This document shows, in pieces, positions 1-7,380 of a stretch of DNA of 34,324 nt (its first letter is position 1; each line of letters begins with the position of its first letter). The stretch lies in assembly GCF_002001005.1 (NCBI RefSeq), contig NZ_MUNX01000073.1, positions 1 through 34,324 of the forward strand, written 5' to 3'. The DNA is from Flavobacterium sp. A45 (GTDB lineage Bacteria; Bacteroidota; Bacteroidia; Flavobacteriales; Flavobacteriaceae). The notes beneath the pieces were generated by a model that was not told the DNA's origin, did not search any database, and saw only the letters and a program-made list of their open reading frames with translations. The translations under genes and the position numbers were made by a program.

Positions 1-88
1 TTAAATATTTTTTAATAATATTATAAAAAATAATTTTTTTTGGCTTGATTTTTGAAATACCTTTATAGAACTTTTAAAACATAATAAA

Positions 89-616
89 ATGAAAAAAATA
101 ATTACACTTTTGGCAGTTATAGGGATGTTTGGTTTTCAGGGATGTACTGGACCAGAAGGGCCTCCAGGAATTCCTGGACAAGATGGGGCAGATGGATTGC
201 TTGGTATAGTTTATGAGAATCAGGCTCCTAATTATTATAATTTTACTACTTCCAATAATTTCATGGTTAGATTTAATTTTCCAACTAGAATTTATGACTC
301 AGATGTAGTTTTAGTATATAGGCTGGCTGGAGTTGATTCTGGAAAAGCTATTTGGGAGTTTTTACCTGAAACTTATTATTTTGCAGATGGAACAAGAGAC
401 TATTCATTTAATTATAATTTTACTTATACATATGTTGATATTTATTTGAACGGGAATGATCTTATAACTGTCCCAGATGTTGTTCGTCTGAATCAGATAT
501 TTAGAATTGTTGTAGTTCCTGCTGATTTTGCTGCTACAGTTAATAAAGCCAATTATTTTGAGGTTGTAAGTAAGTTAAATATCAAAGAAAATCAAATACA
601 AGAAATCAAATTATAA
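89..616 (+). CDS. Collagen-like lipoprotein of unknown function
   Basis: 175 residues. The N-terminus is a lipoprotein signal peptide with lipobox FQGC, so Cys19 would be lipidated and the protein anchored in the envelope. Directly after the cysteine, residues 21-38 form six Gly-X-Y triplets (GPE GPP GIP GQD GAD GLL), a short collagen-like stretch. The remaining ~135 residues are rich in Tyr, Asn and beta-prone sequence and match no family I recognise. It stands alone on the plus strand and ends at a strong hairpin terminator. Known: lipoproteins with short collagen-like stretches occur in Bacteroidota. Inferred: the triplets act as a short trimerising or spacer stalk. Function unknown. Confidence 0.8.
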   Translation: MKKIITLLAVIGMFGFQGCTGPEGPPGIPGQDGADGLLGIVYENQAPNYYNFTTSNNFMVRFNFPTRIYDSDVVLVYRLAGVDSGKAIWEFLPETYYFADGTRDYSFNYNFTYTYVDIYLNGNDLITVPDVVRLNQIFRIVVVPADFAATVNKANYFEVVSKLNIKENQIQEIKL

Positions 617-633
617 TTTAATTTTAAAACAAT

Positions 634-665
634 AAAAAAAGGAAATCTCACGATTTCCTTTTTTT
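634..665. terminator. Bidirectional rho-independent terminator
   Basis: A perfect inverted repeat (GGAAATC, loop TCAC, GATTTCC) is flanked by seven A on the left and seven T on the right. It lies between two convergent genes, so it can terminate both the collagen-like lipoprotein and the TerC-family gene. Confidence 0.85.
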
Positions 666-700
666 GTGTCTTGACTTAAGTTTAATGTATTAAAGACAGA

Positions 701-1672
701 TTAATGTTTATTGTTGTCTTTTTTATTGCTTTCTTTTTTGCTTATCTGTAAGGAAACAATCACTCCGATAATTAGTGCCAAGGCGATAAAGCCCAAGGAT
801 GCCCATTCCGGAATTTCGATATAATCATGCAATAACATTTTTAGTCCCACAAAACTCAAAATTGCGATAAGACTGTATTCCAGATGACTGAATTTTTCCA
901 GCATATTGGCAAGGAAAAAGTAAAGGGAACGTAAACCCAATATGGCAAAAATATTGGAGCTAAATACTAAAAAAGGATCGGCTGTAATGGCTAAAATGGC
1001 AGGAACGCTATCAACAGCAAAAACGACATCCATTACTTCAATGACTATTAACGCCACAAATAAAGGGGTGGCTGCATTGCCTTTTTCAGTTTTTATGAAA
1101 AAATGATCTTTATCAATATGTGTAGAAATAGGGATTATTTTGCCTAAAATTTTATAGATTATGGATTTTTTAGGATTAAATTCTTCTTCATCTTTTGAAG
1201 CAAATAACATTTTGATAGCTGTAAATAAAAGGAATGCGCCAAAAACATATGTTGTCCAAGAGAATTTATGAATTAACAAAACGCCGAAGTAAATCATTAT
1301 TCCTCTAAAAACAATAGCACCCAATATACCCCAAAATAAAACTCGGTGTTGGTATTTTTTGGGTATTTTGAAAGAAGCGAAAATCAAAGCGATTACAAAT
1401 ATATTGTCAATACTTAATGATAATTCAATCAGGTAGCCTGTTATGAATTTCATTGCAGCAACAGAAGGTTTCAATTGGTCAGGATTTAATACATAATCGG
1501 TTGAGTATAACCAATAAACCACTCCAGAAAAAAGCATTGACAAGCTGAACCAAATGGCAGTCCATTTACTGGCTTCTTTGGTGCTTATAATATGTGGGTT
1601 TTTGTTGAAAACTCCTAAATCAAGGGCAAGAAATAAAAATATCAGTGTAAGAAATAATATCCAAACGATCAT
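701..1672 (-). CDS. TerC/Alx-family integral membrane protein
   Basis: 323 residues with about eight or nine hydrophobic segments, the usual size for the TerC/Alx family. Family acidic motifs inside membrane segments are present: LSIDN (Asp89, Asn90) and EVMDVVFAVDS (Glu212, Asp215, Asp221), plus the later SNIFAILGLRSLYF stretch. A charged loop (about 158-198) separates the two halves, and the C-terminus is Lys/Asn-rich. Known: family members such as E. coli Alx and TerC are linked to manganese or other metal export and tellurite resistance. Inferred: inner-membrane metal-ion transporter. No other tellurite-resistance gene is nearby, so a housekeeping metal role is more likely than a ter operon. 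Starts at ATG. Confidence 0.88.
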   Translation of the reverse strand: MIVWILFLTLIFLFLALDLGVFNKNPHIISTKEASKWTAIWFSLSMLFSGVVYWLYSTDYVLNPDQLKPSVAAMKFITGYLIELSLSIDNIFVIALIFASFKIPKKYQHRVLFWGILGAIVFRGIMIYFGVLLIHKFSWTTYVFGAFLLFTAIKMLFASKDEEEFNPKKSIIYKILGKIIPISTHIDKDHFFIKTEKGNAATPLFVALIVIEVMDVVFAVDSVPAILAITADPFLVFSSNIFAILGLRSLYFFLANMLEKFSHLEYSLIAILSFVGLKMLLHDYIEIPEWASLGFIALALIIGVIVSLQISKKESNKKDNNKH

Positions 1673-2128
1673 AATGGTATTTGTTTTAAATGTGCTGCAA
1701 ATATAAAATTTTAATTTGCCTTATTAAGTATCTAAAGATACTGTAATTTGTTTAATTTAAAAATAAATGAAGTTCAAGGACATTCTTTTTTGATGCAAAT
1801 TTGATAGTATGAAAAAGTTTGTAAAATTGTAAAAGCAGTTAATGACCATTAAATTTCCTAAAGAATAGATTTTTATCATCATTTTGTCAAATTGTGCCCA
1901 TCTGACTATAAGTCAATTTTTTTGTAATTCTTTTAAACGGTTAAATTCTATAAGGCTTTATCTTATGAATAAAGAGGAAATTTTGAAGTTCTAATGTTTT
2001 TTATGAGTAGAGAAAACTTTTTTCCGATTGATACCCAGATGACTATTCCTTGGGGTAATTTATTCTGGAAAGTAGAGATGTCTATATTTTTTACAAGCAA
2101 CACAAATAAATTGTTTAAGTTTTTTATT
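1673..2128. other. 456-base intergenic region, AT-rich
   Basis: This lies between the start of the TerC-family gene and the end of the acyltransferase gene, both on the minus strand. It holds a candidate TerC promoter element near 1698-1705 and most of a 44-codon plus-strand reading frame at 2003-2137. Apart from that I see no gene, repeat or strong hairpin. Confidence 0.6.
1698..1705 (-). promoter_or_regulatory. Candidate -7 box for the TerC-family gene
   Basis: On the minus strand this reads TATATTTG, an exact match to the Bacteroidota -7 consensus TAnnTTTG, about 26 bases upstream of the start codon. No TTG -33 element sits at the expected spacing, so this is a half-supported promoter. 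Confidence 0.35.
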
Positions 2129-2137
2129 CTAACTTGA
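2003..2137 (+). CDS. Short ORF of 44 codons, unknown
   Basis: An ATG-initiated frame of 44 residues (begins MSRENFFPIDTQM, contains PWGNLFWKVEM) lies in otherwise gene-free DNA and overlaps the 3' end of the opposing acyltransferase gene by 9 bases. Its composition (Trp, Pro, Gln) is less Lys/Asn-biased than expected of random AT-rich DNA, so it could be a small gene or the remnant of a longer one. No family is recognised, and no promoter or ribosome-binding site stands out. Confidence 0.2.
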   Translation: MSRENFFPIDTQMTIPWGNLFWKVEMSIFFTSNTNKLFKFFILT

Positions 2138-3202
2138 ATTTCTTTTTTGAGCCAAATAATTGCGTATTGGGGCGTCTATATAAGTCATCGTCAAATAGGC
2201 AATGCTTATCATAATAAGCGTACACAAAGACACGACCGCAAAGAGTGAAAATCCACTAAATTTGTAGATATTTTGATACGTTCCAAAAATCCATATTGCA
2301 AAAAAGTGCGACATGTATAATGGGTAGGAAATGTTTCCAGAAAAAGTGCAGATTTTTTTTGTCTTTGAAGAAGTTGTTGCTCCAGCACCTAAGGCAACCA
2401 GAAGAGGGAAATAGAACAGGACAATAATTGGCTCTGTCAAAAAGTTCCATTCAGAATTAAAAGGATATGTGAATGCTGGGATTAAAAGTATTGTAAGTCC
2501 CAAGAAACCTAACTTTGTGCGGATTATCCATTTGAAACGGTATACTAGCATTCCTGCCAGAAAGGAATAAGAAACACGTGCACAACCATCCCAAAATGTA
2601 TCACCACCCCAGCCGCCAACAAGACCTCTTGTATTGTACGAAGCATAGGCCAAGACAATTGCAGCCAAAAAAGTCAGAAGTAATAAAACACGACGAGGTA
2701 AACGCCATAAGATTAAAACATAAACGATGTTGATAATATATTCCCAAAACAAAGACCAAGCGGGCGCATTCAGGCCAAAATTATTGCCATAACGCTCTTT
2801 CATTATTGGAAGCGGAATCAACAACAGAGAACAAACAAAAATAAGCAGTAGTTCAGGAATACTTCTGTTTGCAATATCACCATAAGGAAAAAGGAAATAA
2901 CCAATTAAACCCAAAATTGATCCAATGATAACCAGAGGATGCAATCGAATAAGACGAGATTTTAAAAATTCGCCAACTCCAATTTTTTCTATTCGGTCAT
3001 CATAAGCGTATGCAATCACAAAACCAGACAGGCAAAAGAAAAAATCCACTGCTAGATAACTATGAGCAAAAATATTTTTACTGTAATCAGTGTAGACCAT
3101 TTCCAAAAAGTGAAAAATCACTACCGATATTGCAGCAACACCTCTAAGTCCATCAAGTATTTCATAGTGTTTTTTGGTTTTAATTAATTCGGTGCCTTTC
3201 AT
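2129..3202 (-). CDS. Acyltransferase family 3 (OafA/YrhL-like) membrane protein
   Basis: 357 residues from the ATG at 3202; a longer frame opens only at TTG 3238 inside an inverted repeat, so I prefer the ATG. The N-terminus carries the signature LDGLRGVAAISVVIFHF, followed by FFCLSGFVIAY, and there are about ten membrane segments, the architecture of acyltransferase family 3 (PF01757). Known: these inner-membrane proteins transfer acetyl or other acyl groups to carbohydrates such as O-antigen, capsule or peptidoglycan sugars. Inferred: modification of a surface glycan. The substrate cannot be read from context because no glycan biosynthesis genes adjoin it. The protein is complete and not fused to an SGNH domain. 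Confidence 0.87.
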   Translation of the reverse strand: MKGTELIKTKKHYEILDGLRGVAAISVVIFHFLEMVYTDYSKNIFAHSYLAVDFFFCLSGFVIAYAYDDRIEKIGVGEFLKSRLIRLHPLVIIGSILGLIGYFLFPYGDIANRSIPELLLIFVCSLLLIPLPIMKERYGNNFGLNAPAWSLFWEYIINIVYVLILWRLPRRVLLLLTFLAAIVLAYASYNTRGLVGGWGGDTFWDGCARVSYSFLAGMLVYRFKWIIRTKLGFLGLTILLIPAFTYPFNSEWNFLTEPIIVLFYFPLLVALGAGATTSSKTKKICTFSGNISYPLYMSHFFAIWIFGTYQNIYKFSGFSLFAVVSLCTLIMISIAYLTMTYIDAPIRNYLAQKRNSS

Positions 3203-3228
3203 TTTGGTTTCTTTTTGTGATGTAAAAG

Positions 3229-3272
3229 TTAGCCCCAAATTCTACGAGTTTATTCGCAAAATTTGGGGCTAA
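3229..3272. repeat. Inverted repeat upstream of the acyltransferase gene
   Basis: TTAGCCCCAAAT (3229-3240) is the exact reverse complement of ATTTGGGGCTAA (3261-3272), with a 20-base loop; one further A-T pair extends it inward. The stem is GC-richer than its surroundings. It lies 70 bases after the stop of the upstream minus-strand prolyl isomerase gene and 27 bases before the acyltransferase ATG. It could terminate the former (only a weak T-run, AACTTTTAC, follows) or form a leader hairpin for the latter. Confidence 0.6.
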
Positions 3273-3341
3273 AATTTCAATTCGCATTTATGTTCATAAA
3301 CTTAATCCTAAAATATTCTGTGCTGAACCTACAAAGCTATA

Positions 3342-4430
3342 TTACTGATTTATTTTTATTAATTCTACTTCAAAAATCAAATCACTTTTTGGAGGAATAG
3401 CACCTGGATATCCTCGTTCTCCATAAGCTAAAGTATAAGGTATGTAAAATTTATATTTGGCACCTTCTTTCATTAATTGAAGTCCTTCTGTCCAGCCTTT
3501 AATTACCTGATTTAAATTGAAATCAATTGGCTCTCCACGTTCAACACTACTGTCAAATATTTTTCCATCATTAAAAGTTCCTGTATAGTGTACTTTAACA
3601 TTACTCGTTAATGTTGGAGTTGCACCAGTGCCTTCTTTTAAAACAATGTATTTTAGACCACTTGCAGTTGTTTGTCCGTTAGCAAATTCTTTCAAAGCAA
3701 TTGCATTTGCTGCTGCTCTTTCGCTTTCTTCTTTCTCAACTTTTAATTTTTCTTCTACCGCTTTATTTGAATAATAATCTGAGAATACTTTTGCAGCATC
3801 AAATTTTTTGGCAGCTTCACCTTTTCTAGAAATAGTGATTTTTGTGATTACATCATCTTGAGCTATAGCATTAACTACTGACATTCCTTGAGTTACTTGA
3901 CCATAGATAGTGTGTTTTCCGTTTAGCCAAGGTGTGTCTTTGTGAGTGATGAAAAATTGACTTCCATTGGTAGCGGGACCAGAATTTGCCATGGCGAGAA
4001 TTCCTGCTTTATCAAATTTTGAATCGGTAATTTCATCTTTGAAAGCATAACCAGGACCACCAGAACCATTTCCGTCTGGATCACCACCTTGGATCATGAA
4101 ATCTTTGATTACTCTGTGAAATTTAAGGCCGTCAAAAAAAGGTTTTCCTTTTAGCTTTTCAACTTTTACAAATGAATTTTTTCCTTCGGCTAAGCTGATA
4201 AAGTTGGCTACAGTGATAGGTGTTTTTTTATAAAATAATTGAACAGTAATATTTCCTTTATTGGTTGCAATAGTTGCATAAATACCTTCTGTAGGGATTG
4301 GGGTTTTTACTGCTGTTGTTGTCGTTTTTTTTGTGGTAACTGTTTTTTTTGCAGTAACCGGTTTTTTGGTAGTTTGTGCGTGTAAATTGAATAACCCTAA
4401 AAAGAGTAATAATGTGATTTTAGATTTCAT
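3342..4430 (-). CDS. Secreted cyclophilin-FKBP fusion peptidyl-prolyl isomerase
   Basis: 362 residues. A signal peptide (cleavage probably after LHAQ, residue 19) is followed by a Lys/Thr-rich low-complexity linker (20-46). A cyclophilin domain spans about 49-203 (motif [15 protein letters not shown], 104-118). A charged helical segment runs 205-250. A C-terminal FKBP domain spans about 256-361 ([30 protein letters not shown]). Known: both folds catalyse cis-trans isomerisation of prolyl bonds. Inferred: periplasmic folding catalyst carrying both types in one chain. It is the last of four same-strand genes but is separated from its neighbour by 94 bases, so it may have its own transcript. It lacks a lipobox, unlike the neighbouring paralogue. 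Confidence 0.92.
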   Translation of the reverse strand: MKSKITLLLFLGLFNLHAQTTKKPVTAKKTVTTKKTTTTAVKTPIPTEGIYATIATNKGNITVQLFYKKTPITVANFISLAEGKNSFVKVEKLKGKPFFDGLKFHRVIKDFMIQGGDPDGNGSGGPGYAFKDEITDSKFDKAGILAMANSGPATNGSQFFITHKDTPWLNGKHTIYGQVTQGMSVVNAIAQDDVITKITISRKGEAAKKFDAAKVFSDYYSNKAVEEKLKVEKEESERAAANAIALKEFANGQTTASGLKYIVLKEGTGATPTLTSNVKVHYTGTFNDGKIFDSSVERGEPIDFNLNQVIKGWTEGLQLMKEGAKYKFYIPYTLAYGERGYPGAIPPKSDLIFEVELIKINQ

Positions 4431-4482
4431 TTTTTAAAATATTTTTGTTTTATTATAAAATATTATGACTTCAAAATAAAAA

Positions 4483-4506
4483 CTTAGAAGCTTAGATTCT
4501 TAGTGA
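4483..4506. repeat. Short-period tandem repeat, 8-base unit
   Basis: Three consecutive units CTTAGAAG, CTTAGATT, CTTAGTGA share the core CTTAG with variable 3-base spacers. It lies in the 94-base gap between the two cyclophilin-FKBP genes. Confidence 0.55.
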
Positions 4507-4524
4507 TTTGGTGTCTTTTTTAAA

Positions 4525-5649
4525 TTAATTAGGCATTTTTTTCATTAATTCGATCTCAAAAATAATATCGGTATTTGGTGGAATAACATCACCTGCTCCA
4601 GCTTCTCCATAAGCAAGATGAGATGGGATAAAAAGAACCGCTTTGTCACCAATGGACATTTTTTCTATACCTTCAATAAAGCCAGGTATCAAACCGTCTT
4701 TTTTTCCTGCTTGAAATGGAATTGGTGTGTATTGATTGGCGGCTGCTCTTGCAGGGTCAAATTTTCCAAAAGTTTTGGATATGTCTTCAATACTTGTGTC
4801 AAATAAAGTACCATTTCCTAAAAAACCTGCATAATGAATGTACACAGTAGAGCCTATGGATGGCTTTTTACCGCCGCTTTTTTTAGTAATTACATACTGA
4901 AGTCCAGTTGCCGTTTTGGTAGATTTTCCTTTTAACGCTACAAACGAAGCTACTTTTTCATCGCAAACAGCTTTGTATTTGGCTTCATATTCTTTTTTGG
5001 CAGCAGCATCAGCAGCAACTTTTTGTTTTTGAATTTCGGATTCTATTTTGAAATAATCATGAAAAGTTTTCTTTGCGTCAAACTTCTTTGCGTCTTGACC
5101 ATTTCTGATGATTGTTACGCTTTTTATAAAATCATCTTGCTCGATTTTATTTACGACTTCAAGGTTATAATCTACTACATGTCCAAAAATAGTGTGTTTA
5201 CCGTCTAGCCAAGGAGTCTCCAAATGGGTGATGAAGAATTGACTGCTATTTGTTCCAGGTCCATTATTGGCCATTGCCAAAATTCCACCTTTGTCAAATT
5301 TTAAATCGCTAAACTCATCTTTGAATTTATAGCCTGTATCTCCAGATCCTGTTCCTAATGGATCTCCTGTTTGTATCATGAAATCTTTGATGACTCTATG
5401 AAATTTTAATCCGCTGTAGAATGATTTTCCTATCAAAGTATCATTGACAACAAATTCATTTTCACCTTCAGCTAATGTAATGAAGTTAGCAACTGTTACG
5501 GGCGCTTTTTTATAATCTAATTCTAATAGGATATTTCCTTTGTTGGTTTCTATTTCAGCATATAAACCATCAGGTAAATTGTTATGTTCTTTGTTACAGG
5601 AAATTAAAGTTGTAATGAGTAGTAATATAAATAAAACATTTTTTTTCAT
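4525..5649 (-). CDS. Lipoprotein cyclophilin-FKBP fusion peptidyl-prolyl isomerase
   Basis: 374 residues, a paralogue of the next gene with the same domain order. Signal peptide with lipobox LISC places a lipidated Cys18. A cyclophilin domain spans about 29-185 ([15 protein letters not shown], 83-97; NSSQFFITH, 134-142). A charged, Ala/Lys-rich helical connector (200-240) leads to an FKBP domain (about 248-371). This FKBP domain has an insertion of about 20 residues (288-310) between TLFDTSI and the PFQAG strand. Only 11 bases separate it from gldI upstream, so it is probably cotranscribed with gldI. Inferred: membrane-tethered folding catalyst for exported proteins. The FKBP tail IPPNTDIIFEIELM is canonical. 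Confidence 0.92.
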   Translation of the reverse strand: MKKNVLFILLLITTLISCNKEHNNLPDGLYAEIETNKGNILLELDYKKAPVTVANFITLAEGENEFVVNDTLIGKSFYSGLKFHRVIKDFMIQTGDPLGTGSGDTGYKFKDEFSDLKFDKGGILAMANNGPGTNSSQFFITHLETPWLDGKHTIFGHVVDYNLEVVNKIEQDDFIKSVTIIRNGQDAKKFDAKKTFHDYFKIESEIQKQKVAADAAAKKEYEAKYKAVCDEKVASFVALKGKSTKTATGLQYVITKKSGGKKPSIGSTVYIHYAGFLGNGTLFDTSIEDISKTFGKFDPARAAANQYTPIPFQAGKKDGLIPGFIEGIEKMSIGDKAVLFIPSHLAYGEAGAGDVIPPNTDIIFEIELMKKMPN

Positions 5650-5660
5650 TCTTCTTTTTT

Positions 5661-6302
5661 TTAATTTGTTAACGTGTCTTTTATAGTTGATTTGGCTTGT
5701 ATAGGTGTATTGTTTTTTACAGAAGTTCCTGCTTGAACTTGTTTGTTATATGCTGCTTCTGACATGAAATTACGAAGTGTTACTGTACAAAACAATGGCT
5801 GGTTGGTGCCTATTTTATTATTGTCTCCATGATATCCATATCCCATGTGTGAGGTGAAAAGGAAGTGTACTTTTTCGGTTTTACGCATTAGTTTTATTCC
5901 GTCTCTCAATCCCATCATGATTTCTTGCTTATCCACTTTATAAATTTGAGGCTCTAATTCTTCTTGGGAATAAATGATGTTTCCTTTCAAATCTTGTATT
6001 TCATAGTCAAAAAAAGCAACATCTCCTTTTTGTGGAGTAAGACTGTCGGCAAGGTTTCTGGTTTCATAATAATACCAATACCCTTTTTTGGAGGCAATGT
6101 ATTTTTTACTTGGATCGCTCTTGATTATTGCTTCAATTTGGTCTTCTTCGCCAGCAATCATTTTCTTGTTTCGAGCTATTGATTGCTTCATGAAGCTTCC
6201 AGAAGATTGTGAAATTGGTTTTCTAGCTTCTTGATGCTGTTTGCAACCCGTTAATAAAAAAGTGGCAAAAACAGTTGTTAATAATATTTTAAAATAGTTC
6301 AT
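5661..6302 (-). CDS. gldI: GldI, gliding motility-associated FKBP-type prolyl isomerase lipoprotein
   Basis: 213 residues. Signal peptide with lipobox LTGC (Cys20). The stretch SSGSFMKQSIARNKK after the signal peptide is typical of the GldI family. The FKBP core spans about 85-178 (VAFFDYEIQDLKGNIIY, then MMGLRDGIKLMRKTEKVHFLFTSHMGYGY). The tail (180-213) is Thr/Lys-rich. Known: GldI of Flavobacterium johnsoniae is a lipoprotein needed for gliding and presumed to fold other motility or secretion components. Seen: it sits 6 bases after the DHH phosphoesterase gene and 11 bases before a cyclophilin-FKBP gene, consistent with one operon. No other gld genes are in the window. Confidence 0.9.
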   Translation of the reverse strand: MNYFKILLTTVFATFLLTGCKQHQEARKPISQSSGSFMKQSIARNKKMIAGEEDQIEAIIKSDPSKKYIASKKGYWYYYETRNLADSLTPQKGDVAFFDYEIQDLKGNIIYSQEELEPQIYKVDKQEIMMGLRDGIKLMRKTEKVHFLFTSHMGYGYHGDNNKIGTNQPLFCTVTLRNFMSEAAYNKQVQAGTSVKNNTPIQAKSTIKDTLTN

Positions 6303-6308
6303 GGGCTA

Positions 6309-7313
6309 TTATATGTTTAAATTTTGTACTAAACTCTCAAATTTGTGTAGTGTTTCTTCCATTGAAACTTCTGATTTTCCTCCAGCAGCATTACTGTGTC
6401 CTCCGCCTTGAAAATAATCTCTGGCAAATTGATTTACATCAAAACTACCTTGTGAACGGAAAGATATTTTAATGATTCCCTCTTCCTTGTTTTCGATAAA
6501 AATAGCGGTAAAAACTATTCCTTTTATGCTTAAGCCATAATTAACAATTCCTTCTGTGTCGCCTTTTACATAATCAAAACTGTTTAATTCCTCTTGCGTC
6601 AATGAAGTGTAGGATGTTTTATGATCCATCATTACTTTCATGTTTTGCAATGCTCTACCGAGTAATTGCAAACGATTATAAGAACTATTGTCAAATAATA
6701 AGGTAGGAATCAAAGTATTCTCAACGCCAAGATCGATTAATTCAGCAATAATTCGATGGGTTGTTCCGGTAGTTTTTGGAAATCGGAATGAACCGGAATC
6801 TGTCAATATTCCAGTGTAGATACAGGTTGCAATCGTTTTATCTAAATCTTGTTTTTTATCCAAAAAAGAAATGAAGTTATAAATCATTTCGCAAGTAGAA
6901 CCATAAGCAACATCCGAATAAGTATAAGTAGCATAATCATCCGGTCTTTGATGATGGTCTATCATGATAAACGGCGCAGTAAGTTTTTCTAAAACTTGTT
7001 CCATTTCGCCCACTCTATGTAGTGCATTAAAATCCAAAGTAAAAATGAGTTCAGACTCTTCAAGGATTTTGGTGCAACCTTCTTTGTCTTTTTCGTATAT
7101 TTTAACCGTTTCAGAGCCTGGCATCCAAGCTAGAAAATCAGGAAAGTCATTGGGGGAAATCACTGTCGGATAGTGATTGTTTTTTAATAAAAAATGATAT
7201 AACGCTAATGTAGAGCCCATGGCGTCTCCGTCTGGACCTCTATGTGGAATTATGGCAATTTTTTTGGGAGTTGATAATAACAACTGTATCGCTTGTATGT
7301 CTTGTGTATTCAT
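6309..7313 (-). CDS. DHH-family phosphoesterase, NrnA-like
   Basis: 334 residues, the typical NrnA length. DHH-domain motifs are intact: HRGPDGDAMGS (His24, Asp28, Asp30), LDFN (Asp94), and the name-giving Asp119-His120-His121. The C-terminal DHHA1 domain ends with GGGHSNAAGG (303-312), the substrate-binding glycine motif. Known: NrnA-type enzymes are manganese-dependent and degrade short oligoribonucleotides, 3'-phosphoadenosine 5'-phosphate or linear dinucleotides such as pGpG and pApA. Inferred: cytoplasmic nano-RNase/pAp phosphatase; the exact substrate is not readable. It heads the gldI operon, so motility-linked folding and nucleotide turnover share a transcript, probably only by position. 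Confidence 0.88.
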   Translation of the reverse strand: MNTQDIQAIQLLLSTPKKIAIIPHRGPDGDAMGSTLALYHFLLKNNHYPTVISPNDFPDFLAWMPGSETVKIYEKDKEGCTKILEESELIFTLDFNALHRVGEMEQVLEKLTAPFIMIDHHQRPDDYATYTYSDVAYGSTCEMIYNFISFLDKKQDLDKTIATCIYTGILTDSGSFRFPKTTGTTHRIIAELIDLGVENTLIPTLLFDNSSYNRLQLLGRALQNMKVMMDHKTSYTSLTQEELNSFDYVKGDTEGIVNYGLSIKGIVFTAIFIENKEEGIIKISFRSQGSFDVNQFARDYFQGGGHSNAAGGKSEVSMEETLHKFESLVQNLNI

Positions 7314-7380
7314 AGTTTGCGAAATTACATTTTTTAAACTAAAAGTTAAAAGCTTTTAGGAAATTATAACGAAATCTGGA

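Noticed and set aside
3203..3238. Longer acyltransferase start at TTG 3238
   Set aside because: The added residues are encoded by the inverted repeat and precede a normal ATG with the family N-terminus close behind.
4438..4464. AT-only inverted repeat (AATATTTT / AAAATATT) as a terminator
   Set aside because: The stem contains no G or C and such repeats are expected by chance in AT-rich intergenic sequence.
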